A stretch of DNA of 64,000 bases from Marsupella aquatica (Eukaryota > Marchantiophyta): positions 16,120,001-16,184,000 of the forward strand of contig OZ316895.1 in assembly GCA_973895155.1 (NCBI GenBank), read 5' to 3'. Shown one piece after another: positions 31,496 through 43,020 of this stretch. Made by a program: the position numbers and the translations under genes. The notes under the pieces are model-generated. The model did no database searches. It had not been told where the DNA came from and saw only the letters and a list, made by a program, of their open reading frames with translations. Position 1 is the stretch's first letter, and each line of letters opens with the position of its first letter.

Positions 31496-31519
31496 GGGGG
31501 GGGGGGGGGGGGGGGGGGG
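31496..31519. repeat. Homopolymer run of 24 G
   Basis: Twenty-four consecutive guanines. Such a run can form stacked G-quadruplexes, and its true length is uncertain for technical reasons. Confidence 0.9.
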
Positions 31520-31619
31520 TGTTCCTAGCGAAAATGGCCGCCAAATGTTCACAGGCCTGCACATTTGAGAACAGGTCCTTGGTTCTTGTGAGGTGTGGAG
31601 TGTTTGGAACTCAAGTTTG

Positions 31620-31800
31620 AAGGATGACTCTGGTCAGTTGTCCAGGGGATTAGCCTGGAACCAAGAGACCCCAGGTTCAATCCCCCATCCACACACAAGG
31701 GATGTGGACGGTATGTGTGGATGGAATGTAGTGGTGAGAGTCATGTTTCTCCTCAGCCCCTGGTTTAACCCTCTCCCTTTTTTTTTCTTGGGTCCTGTCA
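31620..31800 (+). mobile_element. Possible tRNA-derived SINE
   Basis: GGTTCAATCCC at 31674-31684 fits the RNA polymerase III B box. An A-box-like stretch (TGGTCAGTTGTCCAGGGG, from 31631) lies about 43 bp upstream, within the usual spacing. A T-rich tract follows near 31780. I could not fix a tail or target-site duplication, so it may be a decayed tRNA-like sequence or a chance match. Confidence 0.3.
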
Positions 31801-31996
31801 GATCCCTGGGAATATCTACATAAAATATGGCATGCTCCACATCAAGACTTCTAGCCTCAGTATGGATGGGCCTGCTTTAGATTTTCAAGGCAAAAATAAG
31901 TTTGAAGGATGGCCTTAGGTACCGTGAATGAGTTCTGGATCGAAGCAGAAATGGGCAGGGGGTGGGTCAAATCATTGTCTACAGTAGCTGATGAGC

Positions 31997-33667
31997 TCAC
32001 AACCAAGCCGGATTGTTGATGGGTGTCACAACTGCCTTCACTTGGAGATAATTGTCCAGGCCGTAGATACCTCTCTCCCTACCAATGCCACTCTGCTTGT
32101 AGCCCCCGAAAGGAAGGCTTGGATCGAACACATTGTACGTGTTAACCCACACTGTTCCTGCTTTCAAATTGCGGGAGACAGTGTTGGCAGTATCCAAACT
32201 CTTGGTGACAACTGCTGAAGCTAGCCCAAAACTCGACTTGTTTGCCCGCTGTACGACCTCGTGCAAGGTGCTGAACTTGGAGACCGACTGGACAGGACCG
32301 AAGATTTCATCGTTGAAAATTTTCATGTCGTCGCCAACGTCGCCGAAGAGCGTGGGCTTGATGTAGAACCCTTTCTTTCCTAAGCGGGTCCCACCCGTGA
32401 TGAGCTTCGCACCCTGACTCTCCCCACTGTTGATGTATCCCAAAATCTTGTAAAATTGCGCCTTGTCTATCTGGGGGCCCTGCTCGACTCCACTCCGGAA
32501 CGGATCTCCCACCACTCTCTTCACCGCCAGATCCTTCGCCTTCTCGATGAACTCATCATAAACACTCTCGTGGACAAAAGTTCGGGACCCCGCGCAGCAG
32601 GATTCGCCCTGATTGAAGAAGAGAGCGGCGTGAGATAAATCGGCGGCGTAATCCACATTCGCATCGGCGCAGACTATGAACGGAGACTTGCCACCGAGCT
32701 CCAGAGTCACCTTTTTCAAATTGCTCCCCGCCGCGGCTGCCAAGACCTTCTTCCCTACCTCCGTCGAGCCCGTGAACGCAACCTTGTCGACGTCCATGTG
32801 CTCAGAGATCGCGGCCCCTGCCGTTGTACCGTATCCTGAAATGATGTTGAGGACACCGGGGGGAATGCCAGCCTCCAGGGCGAGCTTACCGGCGAGTATG
32901 GCCGAGAGAGGGGTCTGCTCCGCACTCTTAAGGACGACGGTGTTGCCGGCAGCGAGTGCAGGTGCGACCTTCCATGCGAACATCACCATCGGGAAATTCC
33001 AGGGTATGATCTGTCCGCAAACACCGATAGGCTCGTGGAGAGTGTACGCGAAATTGTTGCCTTCCGTGGGAATTGTCCTTCCGTGAATCTTATCGGCCCA
33101 TCCGGCATAGTATCGGAAATTCCTCACCACGCCGGGCATCTCCGCAAATCGAGCTTGCTCATAGGGCTTGCCGCTATCCAGCGCGTCCAACGCCGCGAGC
33201 TCGTCGTTGTGCATCTCGAGCAAATCGGCGAACCGCTGGAGGATTACTGCACGCTCGTGCGGAGGCATTCGCGGCCACGGGCCTTCTTCGAACGCCTTCC
33301 TGGCCGCCTTCACTGCGCGATTAACATCCTCCTTGTCGCCCTCAGCCACATGAGCAATCACCTCTTCCGTCCGAGGATCCACAGTTGCGAACGTCTTCCC
33401 AGAGGCAGCGTCGACAAACTCACCATTGATCAATAGCTTCGTGTACTGAACAGGAAAGGGAGCTTTGACAGGCGTCTCCAGATCTTGCTCCGCCGCTTCA
33501 GCACCATATCGACGCGCTCCGTAGACATTCCTCCACAATGCGGAGCTGGTCCTTGCAGTCGTAGTTGTAATAATCGTCCCGGCCCCAACGGACGGTGCTG
33601 AAATTGCTCCCTTGCCGGATGCAACCAATCGAGTAATCAATGATCCCGCCACCTTCCTGGTCGCCAT
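31997..33667 (-). CDS. ALDH2: Mitochondrial-type aldehyde dehydrogenase, ALDH2 family
   Basis: NAD-dependent oxidation of aldehydes (acetaldehyde and similar) to carboxylates. Plant members of family 2B are mitochondrial and act in pyruvate/ethanol metabolism and aldehyde detoxification. The 556-aa protein starts at the only in-frame ATG (33667), with an Arg/Ser/Ala-rich, acid-poor presequence typical of mitochondrial import. Visible motifs are [12 protein letters not shown] (cofactor and oxyanion region), [20 protein letters not shown] (Rossmann glycine motif), LELGGKSP with the general-base Glu, [13 protein letters not shown] with the catalytic Cys, and EIFGPVQ. The C-terminus ([17 protein letters not shown]) and length match the family. 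The gene has no introns, whereas the Arabidopsis ALDH2B genes I recall have several, so it may derive from a retrocopy or intron loss. All key residues are intact. Confidence 0.96.
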   Translation of the reverse strand: MATRKVAGSLITRLVASGKGAISAPSVGAGTIITTTTARTSSALWRNVYGARRYGAEAAEQDLETPVKAPFPVQYTKLLINGEFVDAASGKTFATVDPRTEEVIAHVAEGDKEDVNRAVKAARKAFEEGPWPRMPPHERAVILQRFADLLEMHNDELAALDALDSGKPYEQARFAEMPGVVRNFRYYAGWADKIHGRTIPTEGNNFAYTLHEPIGVCGQIIPWNFPMVMFAWKVAPALAAGNTVVLKSAEQTPLSAILAGKLALEAGIPPGVLNIISGYGTTAGAAISEHMDVDKVAFTGSTEVGKKVLAAAAGSNLKKVTLELGGKSPFIVCADANVDYAADLSHAALFFNQGESCCAGSRTFVHESVYDEFIEKAKDLAVKRVVGDPFRSGVEQGPQIDKAQFYKILGYINSGESQGAKLITGGTRLGKKGFYIKPTLFGDVGDDMKIFNDEIFGPVQSVSKFSTLHEVVQRANKSSFGLASAVVTKSLDTANTVSRNLKAGTVWVNTYNVFDPSLPFGGYKQSGIGRERGIYGLDNYLQVKAVVTPINNPAWL

Positions 33668-33681
33668 CTCCACGCTCCTTA

Positions 33682-33952
33682 CAAATATCTTCGTCTTCAA
33701 TAAGCACCGTATTGCTCTCAGATGCTGAAAGGATAAGTGGAGAATTGCATTCAGGAGTCACACTGAAATGTCCAAATATCTTCTTCGTCTACAAGCACCG
33801 TAGTTCACTCAGTGCTGAAAGGATAAGTGGAGAACTGAATTCAGTAGTCACACTGAAATGTGCAAACATCTTCTGCTTCTACAAGCACCGTGTTGCACTC
33901 AGCTGCTGAAAGGATAAGTTGAGAACTGAATTCAGGAGTCACTGAAATGTGC
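33682..33952. repeat. 90-91-bp triplication directly upstream of the ALDH2 start
   Basis: Units begin with CAAAYATCTTC at 33682, 33773 and 33863 (periods 91 and 90). Each contains AAGCACCGT, GCTGAAAGGATAAGT, GAGAA.TG.ATTCAG.AGTCAC and TGAAATGT. The first unit starts only 14 bp beyond the ATG, so the array must form the 5' UTR or core promoter of the minus-strand gene. On the gene's strand each unit carries TTATCCTTTCAG, which resembles a 3' splice site. Confidence 0.93.
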
Positions 33953-36329
33953 TGTCTACCAGTACGTCACGAGGTTCTTTCGCTGCACTAATTCCTCGAT
34001 GGATGTCCTCCGTAATCAGGATGATGATCAAATAGGACCGAACGAGACACTGCGAGAACGTCGAGCTTATTTTCCAGTACATTAAAATGTGTAGTAACTC
34101 TCTTGGTGAATCTGCTCCTTTTATAGCACGAATGATTTGGAAGTCTTCTCGACTGTACCGAGTCCGTTATCCCGATGGTTTGATCCGACCGAAAAGTCCC
34201 ACATTACAAGAATGTTCAGCAATTTTTCCGCTACAGTTAATTACATGACTCTGTGGTGCTTCTCTCGAAGCATCAGATGGGTGAATGAGTCTGCTGACCT
34301 GCTCCGTTAGTCCGGAGCGCCAGATACCTTCATTGGATAGGGCCGACAAGGAGACTTAGATGATGTCATGCGGTTCTTCCACTGTTGTTGGACCGGATTC
34401 ATCATTAACACTTCATGTCGTCTTCGAGGGGAGAATTGGAGGAGTTGAAACAAGACTTGTGACTCCATTCGTTCCTGAATCACCTTCTCATGAGGAGAGT
34501 GACCAGGTGATCCCGAGACCCATACGTTGAACATTGGGCAGAGGAAATTCCCTCGGAAGCACCGCAGCAGTCTACTCGTGAACTCTAACCTCTTGTCTCT
34601 CTCCGCATCGGGCGAGAAGACGATCAGGCTAGAGAAACGAATGCTTTAGGGGATTGGGGGCAAAGAAATGTCGCCCTGAGCAGCGTCCACTCTGAAATTT
34701 CAAAGACTTGACTTCGGCACAGCAAGTGCCACTGCCGGTTCGACTATCAGGCTCCTCGAAGTGCAAAATCATTCGGTGGCCCTTCCTCGAAAATGCGTTT
34801 GTTACATTTCCTTGGAAAAATACATTTGTTACGTTTCCTTGGGTCCAACTCTCGCCAAGGCTATCTCCCCAAGTGTCCCCCAAGTCTCTTTCTCTACCCA
34901 TGTGCAACTTCCATCCTATATTTTAGCATTGACTTGACTTCTATTGACTTGACTTCTACAATAGGGAGTCTCAAATATATATCAAAGTGCCCAAAGCAGA
35001 AACCTCCCAACCTGGGGACACTATCCCAAAGGCAAAGGAACCCAATGAAGGGGAGGAAAAGACACTATCCCAAAGGCAAAGGAACAGACACTATCCCAAA
35101 GGCAAAGGAACCCAAGGCAAAGGAACCCAATGAAGGGGAGGAAAAGACACTATCCCAAAGGCAAAGAAACCCAATGAAGGGGAGGAAAAGAGGGGAAAGG
35201 GCCCCAAAGCTGGTCCATAACAGGTTAAAGAAGTTTCATAACAAACCGGAGGAAAACGATAATGGGATTAGATATTATAGTGTTCAGATAGATTGCCTGA
35301 ATACTATCCCAAAGGATTTGGAAACTAAATGAACCAGGCCTCTGACAAAAGGTTTGTGGTCATACAAGGTGAACATCCTAAAATACGATGTACAATACTT
35401 CCTTGTAAATCTTCAGAGAAAATTCCTCTGAGGCCATTTTAGGGGCCGTCACAACACAAATAATATAGGAATTTCTACTCTAGTTGCACCATTGAATTAC
35501 ATGCTTATTTTTAACGTATCTAAAATTTAAGAAAGTTAGGGATAATTTATCTTAGAAAGTAATATTTATGTGCGCTTTGGAAGTGTTTAGTTTTTCAGTT
35601 CTTTCACTCCGCGTGGCTGCGCTGTTCGTATTAGGACTATGTAGTCACTGACTCACTGCAGTGTGCAATCCCTCCCGGTCTACCATAGTAGACTGCAGAC
35701 ACTCACTAATGGAGTTCGATACCTTCCCTTGGATTGTCGACGAGTCTGCTCCTTCGCGAGCAGTGCCAATCTTTTTCCCAGATCTGCGAGAATCAATGTT
35801 TGGCCGTCGCAATGACACTCCAGATCCATGAAATGCCGGCCTTGTGGCGTAAATCCTGCTCCGTAAACTGAGTTTTTGGTTCATTAATACCCTTCATTTT
35901 CAAGATCTGACTGCTTCTGGTCTTAGATGCCTTCATCAACACGTCAAGCGAGCTCCCAAGGTTTGTGGAATTCTTTTGCAAGACTCGGTTCGCGTGTTTA
36001 CGCCCTTATGTTTCTTTCTCGGTCAATTGTGGTTAAATTCTGCTCAACCCTACCGCATGTCATTGCATGACTTTAGGACGATCTGTTCGAGCATGTGCAT
36101 TGTTCTGGAGGATACTTTGCATTGCATTTTAAGTCATTGGCATTTGTGGCACTGCGCTCCGAGCCATGGATGTATATTACTTCCACTGCGACGATGAACA
36201 TGTTTTCGATTGCGTCTGATGACGTCGTTTGGCTACTTTGCCGATGGTTTATGCGTCTTTTCCCAGATGTCTCGACTGAGAGAAGGGAATAGCCAAAAGT
36301 GATAGGAGGAACTCTAAGGTCCTGTGAGG
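33953..36329. other. Intergenic region between divergent ALDH2 and COG2
   Basis: The two genes point away from each other, so both promoters lie within this 2.4 kb. Apart from the short tandem repeat at 35019-35196 and a duplicated ATTGACTTGACTTCT at about 34927-34958, nothing is recognisable. Two overlapping minus-strand open frames at 35645-35981 have no domain I recognise and are not called. Confidence 0.5.
35019..35196. repeat. Nested short tandem repeat (CCCAAAGGCAAAGGAA / CCAATGAAGGGGAGG)
   Basis: About three long units of roughly 44 bp (ACACTATCCCAAAGGCAAAG, GAACCCAATGAAGGGGAGGAAAAG) with inner partial copies of AGACACTATCCCAAAGGCAAAGG and CCCAAGGCAAAGGAA. The unequal nesting suggests slippage or unequal crossover. 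It is noncoding by context. Confidence 0.85.
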
Positions 36330-39300
36330 ATGGCTCCTACGGAATTTCAACCACATCAGAAATCCGTAGCAGCGTTGTTTGGGGACGATGGTGACTCACA
36401 GCCGCTCTGGTTCAAGAAAGACGCCTTTGGGGAGAGCACATTTGATAGCGAAGCGTACATATCAGACCTTCGACGGTTTGTGCCCTTTGATACCTTGAGA
36501 GCGGAGCTTCGAAGCCATCAGGCCGTGCTGAAGCATGAGTTGGTTGACCTAATCAATCGGGATTATGCTGACTTCGTGAATTTGAGCACTAAGCTAGTCG
36601 ATGTGGATGGAGCTGTATTGCGGATGCGGCTACCATTGAATGACTTGAGAGCAAAGCTGGTGGTGGTGAGAGAGAGTGTTAAGGAATCTCTCGCATCTCT
36701 TCAAGATGGGTTGAAGCGGAGAGCCGAAGCTTCAGCTTCACGCGAGATTTTGGAGCTACTTCTCGACACTTCCCACGTTGTTTCCAAGGTATGTCCCTGC
36801 ACGGTTTTGCTGCAGAACTACTTCGTTCGTCTGTTATCAGATAATCCTCTCGGTGATACTAGTATCTATAGCCGACTCCTTGTTCTGTTGTCCGTTTTCT
36901 ACTATTGCAATGCCACCATTTGTGCCTAGACATGTCCCCCAAATAGAAAGAAATTTGGTATCAAGCTCTCCAAGGAAATACTTCGAAACTGCTGTTGACA
37001 TTTTTGGCCGGGAGTTGCTTCAACTTCGAGCACGAAGTGAAGAAACCACCTCAAATCTGTGGTGCGCTCAGCAGGGGTGTTAGTAACCTTCCATGCGAAC
37101 GAACTTTCCGATCTGAAAATTTATCTTAGTGGATGATTGAATTTGGTAGTTAGTTGGGTGGCATTTAAGTTTCCTTGATCTAATAACTGTCCTTGATCAG
37201 GTTGAGAAGCTCCTTGTGGAGCTGCAAAACATACCTGAAGATGGCTCTCATGCCTCAAATTATTCTAAAAGTAATGGAATGCAAAATGGCGGTATTCGGG
37301 GAGACCAGGCAGACCACGGTGAAAATCTAGAAGAGTCACGAAGTCGTCTGATGGAAAGAATAGCCAGTGAAATGAACCGGCTCAAGTTCTATGTGGCTCG
37401 AGCTCAGGTATTATGCTGGCCTTGACATGTGCAGCTTGGTTGACTATGATGAGATCGTCGAAGGGGGAACTCGAGATTCTATATTGTAGTTGATGGAATC
37501 GATATATTATATGGCCATGTTTCTAGAATACTTGATTTGGCCACATGCATTTAAAGGAAAGGCACGGAATATTTTCTTTTTATCTGCTCCGTGCACTATT
37601 CACTACCTCAGACTGACAGGGACGCGTGTAGTGTGAAAGTGATTCATGTTTTGTATAAATATGAATGGCAGACCATGGTATAAAACTGTTGTAAGGTCTG
37701 CGCATGCACGTCTAGGGTCGTATGCTGGTGCGGTGCTTGTGTGCGCCACCAATAAATACATGAAGTTAGAAATGTCATTCGCTTTTGGATGCGAGAGCAC
37801 AACCGTTCTGCAAGAGAGAAGAGATCAAATACTGATCGGAGATGTAGAGTCCCGATTATCGAGTTCGAACTCAAATCTACAGGCTTCCCGTGGCTTTGTA
37901 CTTTATAACCAATATCCTAATTAAGTGAAATGAGAACTTCATTCATTCGAGTGTCACAACAGCAGTTCTTATGCTTTTATGTTTGGCACTCGTGTCCGTC
38001 AGTAATCTAATTTATTTCTCGATGAGCAGGATCTACCATTCATACAAAACATGGAAAAGAGGATACAAAATGCAGATGTATCTCTCAACGCGAGCTTACG
38101 GCGGAGTTTTGAAGGTGGCCTGGAGCGGCGTGATGAGATGGTTATCTATCACTGTCTCCGTGCCTATTCTGCAATTGACAACACTGCAGGGGCGGAAGAA
38201 GTCTTTCGATCCGCTGTGGTTGCTCCATTTGTGCAAGAAATGATTCCCTTGAGTCCCGAGAAGAGGGTTGTTGGTGGCAGTAATGCTCTCAGTGAGGTGT
38301 TTCAGGAGTTAGAGGAACGAATTCAAGCTCAGTGCAAATTTTTGCTCGACATTTCAGCTGCAGGCAGGGGTTGATTGCACACTCTCATTTACAGTATTGT
38401 TTCCTGTGGTAACTGTGCACATTGCATTGGGAATGCACCTCTCTTATGTTAAAGATAGACACTGGAGCGTTAAGGTGAAAAAGCTTGTCAGTATTGCTGA
38501 TGCTTTGTTAACCGATTGCCTCCGTTTCCCGCCTTGCTCTTTGTGCTCTCAAGTTCAAACGAATACCTTCATGATTAGGCTGCGCTGATGATTTCTTCTG
38601 TTGATATTCCAGCGAATTCCGGTCTGCATGTTTTTGACTTTTTGAGCAACTCCATTCTGAAGGAGGTTCACTCAGCTATTCAGAAAGGAAAGCCAGGAGC
38701 ATTTTCTCCTGGGAAACCAGGAGAATTTCTGGCCAACTACAAAGCGAGCTTGAAATTCCTGAATTTCTTAGAAGGTATGATTCATGGTTACGCACCTGCT
38801 CATAGTGTGACATTCCTTTTCTGCTCTTAATAAATTATCCTGAGAAGCTTCAACATTCTTCATTCAAGATGAGGCATGGCAGAAGGTGAGGTGCCCACGA
38901 GTGTTACATGAAAGGGTGTAACCACAGTCGTTATCATGATTACCTTCATCCCCAGCTTCTCTGACGCTGCTGCACCCGTGTTTTGAACTTTTATGCACAG
39001 TTTTTCACAGGAGATGATACTTTTGTAAATCCGCGTGCTCATCAAGTTAGCAACTGCTTTTGGATGCATTCTGTTGGGTTATTGTGTCTATGAATTGTCC
39101 TCAACAGCCTCTTGTTGGCATAGTTCATCCTTGTTTAAATATAGATTCAAAGGACGGGCGATTGTCCAGAAAAAGTCCATAAATCTGTTTGAATGCACCT
39201 AAAGCGTTGAGGCGTCCTTAGGATAGGGTGAAGAAAGACTTTCATTTTGTCTCCAGGAAAGTCGATGTCAGCACAGGTTACGTTCTCCGTCGCAGAATAA

Positions 39301-42300
39301 ATGACAATAAACTATGTACGTGTGACCTTTGTCCTTGAACTTCTCCGTAAGTGGTGTCACGTCAATAGAGTATCTAGAGTGAGAATAACAGAGAAGCACG
39401 GTTTAATTTCTGCAACGCTCTAATTTGCTGGGCAGTAACCAAAATCCAGCAGTTGTCGGCCGAGGTACAGTTTTGAGGGGGTCTTTAGGTGATGAGACAG
39501 CTTATTATGTCACTAGAAGAATGCTTTCTTGCTCATGGCATAGGTCACTGTTTCTTTCCTTGGTGCACCTTCCATGTTGTGTTTGATGAAGTTGCTGCGA
39601 GTGGGTGCTCCTCTGAATGTGCTTTTGAATGTTACTTGAAAATACATGTTGATCCAGGATACTGCCAGTCACAGACAGCCATTGAATCTTTTAGGTCTCA
39701 GGCTGCATATGTTGATTTCATGAAACAGTGGAATCTTGGTGTATACTACACATTAAGGTGAGGCCTCAATATCACATATCTTTAAGCTCACGAACTTTAA
39801 GCTGTGCATTGCATGCTGCTTAGATTCTGATTTACAATATCATCAAACCTTCTGAATCCTTTTCTGTTGTAATTCTGCACATATATTTTTGGAGCGTCCC
39901 GTTGTGGTCTAAAGCAAGTATTATGACAAGCTTTACTCTAGGTTTCAGGAAATTGCCGGTGCACTGGATGCTGCCCTGGCAACACCCCTAGCAACTCCTT
40001 CTCAAGGCGATGCGAAGAATGACGAACATGCTTCACTAGGTTTGGCACTCCAGCCGAGTGCTGTGCTTTGGGATTGTTTACAGCGTTGCTGGCAAGATAA
40101 CGTCTTTATCAAAGCTGTGTCTGATAAGTTCTTCAAACTGACTTTACAACTTCTGTCAAGGTTAGTTTGTTTCACGAGGCATGAAAGCGGTCCTTCTCCT
40201 TTCTTTCGTTTTGATTGTGGGGCAGGATGTGTCGTTTTGCGAGTCTCTTTGATCCCTGGTTCATACGTGTTTTGCGACTCTCTTTGATCCCCTGGCTTTC
40301 CTGTGATGAGCGATGTAGATAAATCATGAAAACGTTGTGGACACCTTCATTAAGTTTAGAGATCCTTCTGTGAGGAAAACGGATTATAGATCGTTGTTGG
40401 TTTCAGTTCCGATGGAAACCAACGCTGTTTCTCTTTCGCTTTGGGCTCTTATGAAATTTGTGTGCATTGCAATCAGCCTTGTATCACTTGCCTCTCACAG
40501 TAGTGGGTCGATGACCACTTCTGTGGCCACTGTTCTTGGGAGTAGTCCGTTGTGGGCAGTGCGTAGTTTGTATGGTGTTTGCGGTTCTTAATTAGTGGCT
40601 TTTATTTATGATACCGTACTGATGGTTTCCCTGTACTGGCAGGTATTCAACATGGCTTTCTTCTGGCTTGATTGCTCGAAAATCAGTGAACACAGAAAGG
40701 GCTCCTGGAGGGGAGTGGGCTTTGACAGCTACAGCAGAAGATTTTCTCCTAGTATATTCTCTGCTCACTTCGCATGGTCATACCCGTACACAGGAGTGGA
40801 GTGTGTAATTGACATCAAGGATTTGTTTGAATGATAATAGCAACGCTTCTATGCTAATTAGTGGGTTCCTGTTTGCTAGTTTGTTTGTTTTTTGTTTTTT
40901 TTTCCCTGTTTGCTACTTGAACTATTGAACTAGATTAGAGCCTACTTTTCCGGTAGTTTCAAGGACAGCTATCCATAGACGCTTCGAAACGGTTAGTCAA
41001 CATCAGTGTATCAAATCTCTGGGGCCTCAATCATAATATGAATATCATCCAAGCGTCCATCTAAAATCTTTTGCAGTGCTATAACATTTCTACTAGTTTT
41101 GGATTATTTGTGGACTCTACTGATCTGTGAGTCTTGCTGGCTGAGATGCAGGTCAGCCATGATGTGAAGCTCTTGGGTTCGAAGATTAAAGGTTCTTATG
41201 TACAGCATGTTCTGCATGCCTTGGATCCCAGCCAAGGAGAATTACGGACAGTTGTAGAAAAAAGCATACTTCAAGGAGCGGATCTTTTGATGGAAATTGT
41301 GCCGGCTCTCACCGATGTTTTAACGGAAACCTTAGCTGACAAGTGTGTCGAGGTCAGTGTTCCTGTCTGTGATGGTCAATTGAGTGTTACTGGGTTGTAC
41401 AATTTCTTGAAAGCAAAGTTATAGGCCCCGCTCCGACCCATATATTCTCCTTTCTTAAGGTTGTCTCTGGTGGCCTCAATGGTCGGAGCGTCTCTCATTA
41501 TCCCTGGGGAGGGAGAAGGCATGTTTGATTCTTGGATCCTTGAAGTGAGCTAGTGAAAGTGGAGTATTGCGGATGGGACAAACGCAATGTCTCTGGCTGA
41601 TTATCGTCATCATATGTACCAATCAAATTTTCTGCAAGTGCGCTAGGGTTCTAACTTGACATGTTTTTTCGCAATTGGTTTTTCTGGATGTTTCAGATTG
41701 TATTGGCTTTACTAGTTTTAATCAGAAATACCTGCTGTCCACGGATAAGTAACATATCGATTTTATACAGGTGCTGAAGCAAGCAAAGGGAATCACTGCC
41801 ACTTATCGTATGACGAATAAACCACTCCCAACTCGCCACTCACCTTATGTTTCTAGTGTTCTTCAACCTTTAAAGGTACAGCTAAACGTCGTTATAACCA
41901 ACTTTTGTGTGTTTGGCACTTATGAGTTGGCATGAGAGAATTTATAATGGGAGAATTGAGGCTCGTGTAACGTAGATAGGTGTTTCCTGTTGTTCAGTTT
42001 CCGTACGAGAATCATTTATTAGTGTACGGGCTACTTTGAATATAGAAGTCCAGTAGGGAGTATCGTTGCAGGTTTAAAGAGAGGAGAACTGAGACAAAAA
42101 TGAGCTGCGTTTACAAGTCAGGATTGACCAAGCAAATGCGAAGATTATGTGTGACTTTCTTGTTTCGCAAAGGTTTTTGGAATAGTCAGCCTCTACCGGT
42201 GATGTGATGTGCTACTGTTTCTGACATTGACTCATATGGCTCTGTCTAGGCTTTCTTAGATGGAGATCGCATCACATATCTGAGGGAACAGGCTCAAAAG

Positions 42301-43020
42301 GAACTGCTAGGTACTGTTGTGGAGAAGATTACTACGCGATATGATGACCAAGCTCGGGAAATCATCAATACGGTACGATCTGCTTACAGAATTCTCGCTT
42401 GAATTTTCAGATTTGTTAATGTATCACTGACTATATGGGCCCTAAACGGACACTATCAGGGCCCTAAACATTTCCCAGCTTTCAGGTGGGAAATGGGTCT
42501 CAATCGTACCAAGTTCTAGCTGGTTTCATTGTGGTGTATCGTGGTTTACTAACTTTTTAATATTTGTACTACTTGTCGCCTTTCTGCAGGCAAGGAAAAC
42601 AGAAACAACTCTGGCTCGCTTTAGGCAGGGAGCAGCTCGTCAAAGAGGAGCTGGAGCAGACACTAGTGAGAACAGTGTATCAGACACTGATAAGATTTGT
42701 GCACAACTTTGCCTTGATGTCCAGGTATGCCGCAGAAAACGTCATTGAGTTACCCAAAAATATGATATGCTTTTTGGTTGTGTGTTTTTTTACTTTTTGG
42801 TGATGTCTTCGGGGGAGTCTTTTGCCAGCTAGCTGTAATACAGCAATATGATTTGCCACATCAACGCCGCAGTTTAAATGGGTCGACGTTGAACTGCATG
42901 CTTCAGGAATACGGGAGAAGACTATCAGGTTTGGGCTTCACAGCTACAGAACTTCCTTCGTATGTGTCATTGTGGCAAACAGTTGCGCCCCCAGACAAGC
43001 AATCGCTAACCAGGTTTTGA
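36330..43020 (+). CDS. COG2: Conserved oligomeric Golgi complex subunit 2
   Basis: Subunit of lobe A of the COG tethering complex, which captures retrograde intra-Golgi vesicles and so maintains glycosyltransferase placement. Exons by eye: 36330-36788, 37201-37407, 38030-38369 (or 38363), 38613-38774, 39658-39757, 39942-40160, 40643-40751, 41152-41352, 41771-41875, 42250-42372, 42590-42724, 42907-43020. Phases agree through to the TGA, giving 757 aa (755 with the alternative donor), the same size as Arabidopsis COG2 (about 756). Diagnostic blocks are PLWFKKDAF, RRFVPFDTLRAELRSH, LVDLINRDYADFVNLSTKLV, LLLDTSHVVSK, RIASEMNRLKFY, SGLHVFDFLSNSILKEV, VDFMKQWNLGVYYTLRFQEI, YRMTNKPLPTRHSPYV and SLWQTVAPPDKQ. 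The start is the first ATG; an upstream in-frame GTG is not credible. The exon 3 donor is weak: either GTTGAT after 38369 or a GC donor after 38363. No membrane segment is expected. Confidence 0.95.

Larger units (their letters stand above)
29331..31996. other. Intergenic region between the CslD relic and ALDH2
   Basis: I found no gene. It holds a dispersed repeat (about 30165-30365), a 24-base G run (31496-31519) and a possible tRNA-derived SINE (about 31620-31800). The last few hundred bases probably carry the 3' UTR of the minus-strand ALDH2 gene. Confidence 0.55.

Noticed and set aside
33498-33761. Overlapping frames across the ALDH2 start region, including a longer N-terminus
   Set aside because: The in-frame extension beyond 33667 begins with TTG, not ATG, so the ATG at 33667 is the first usable start. 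Other frames are off-phase readings.
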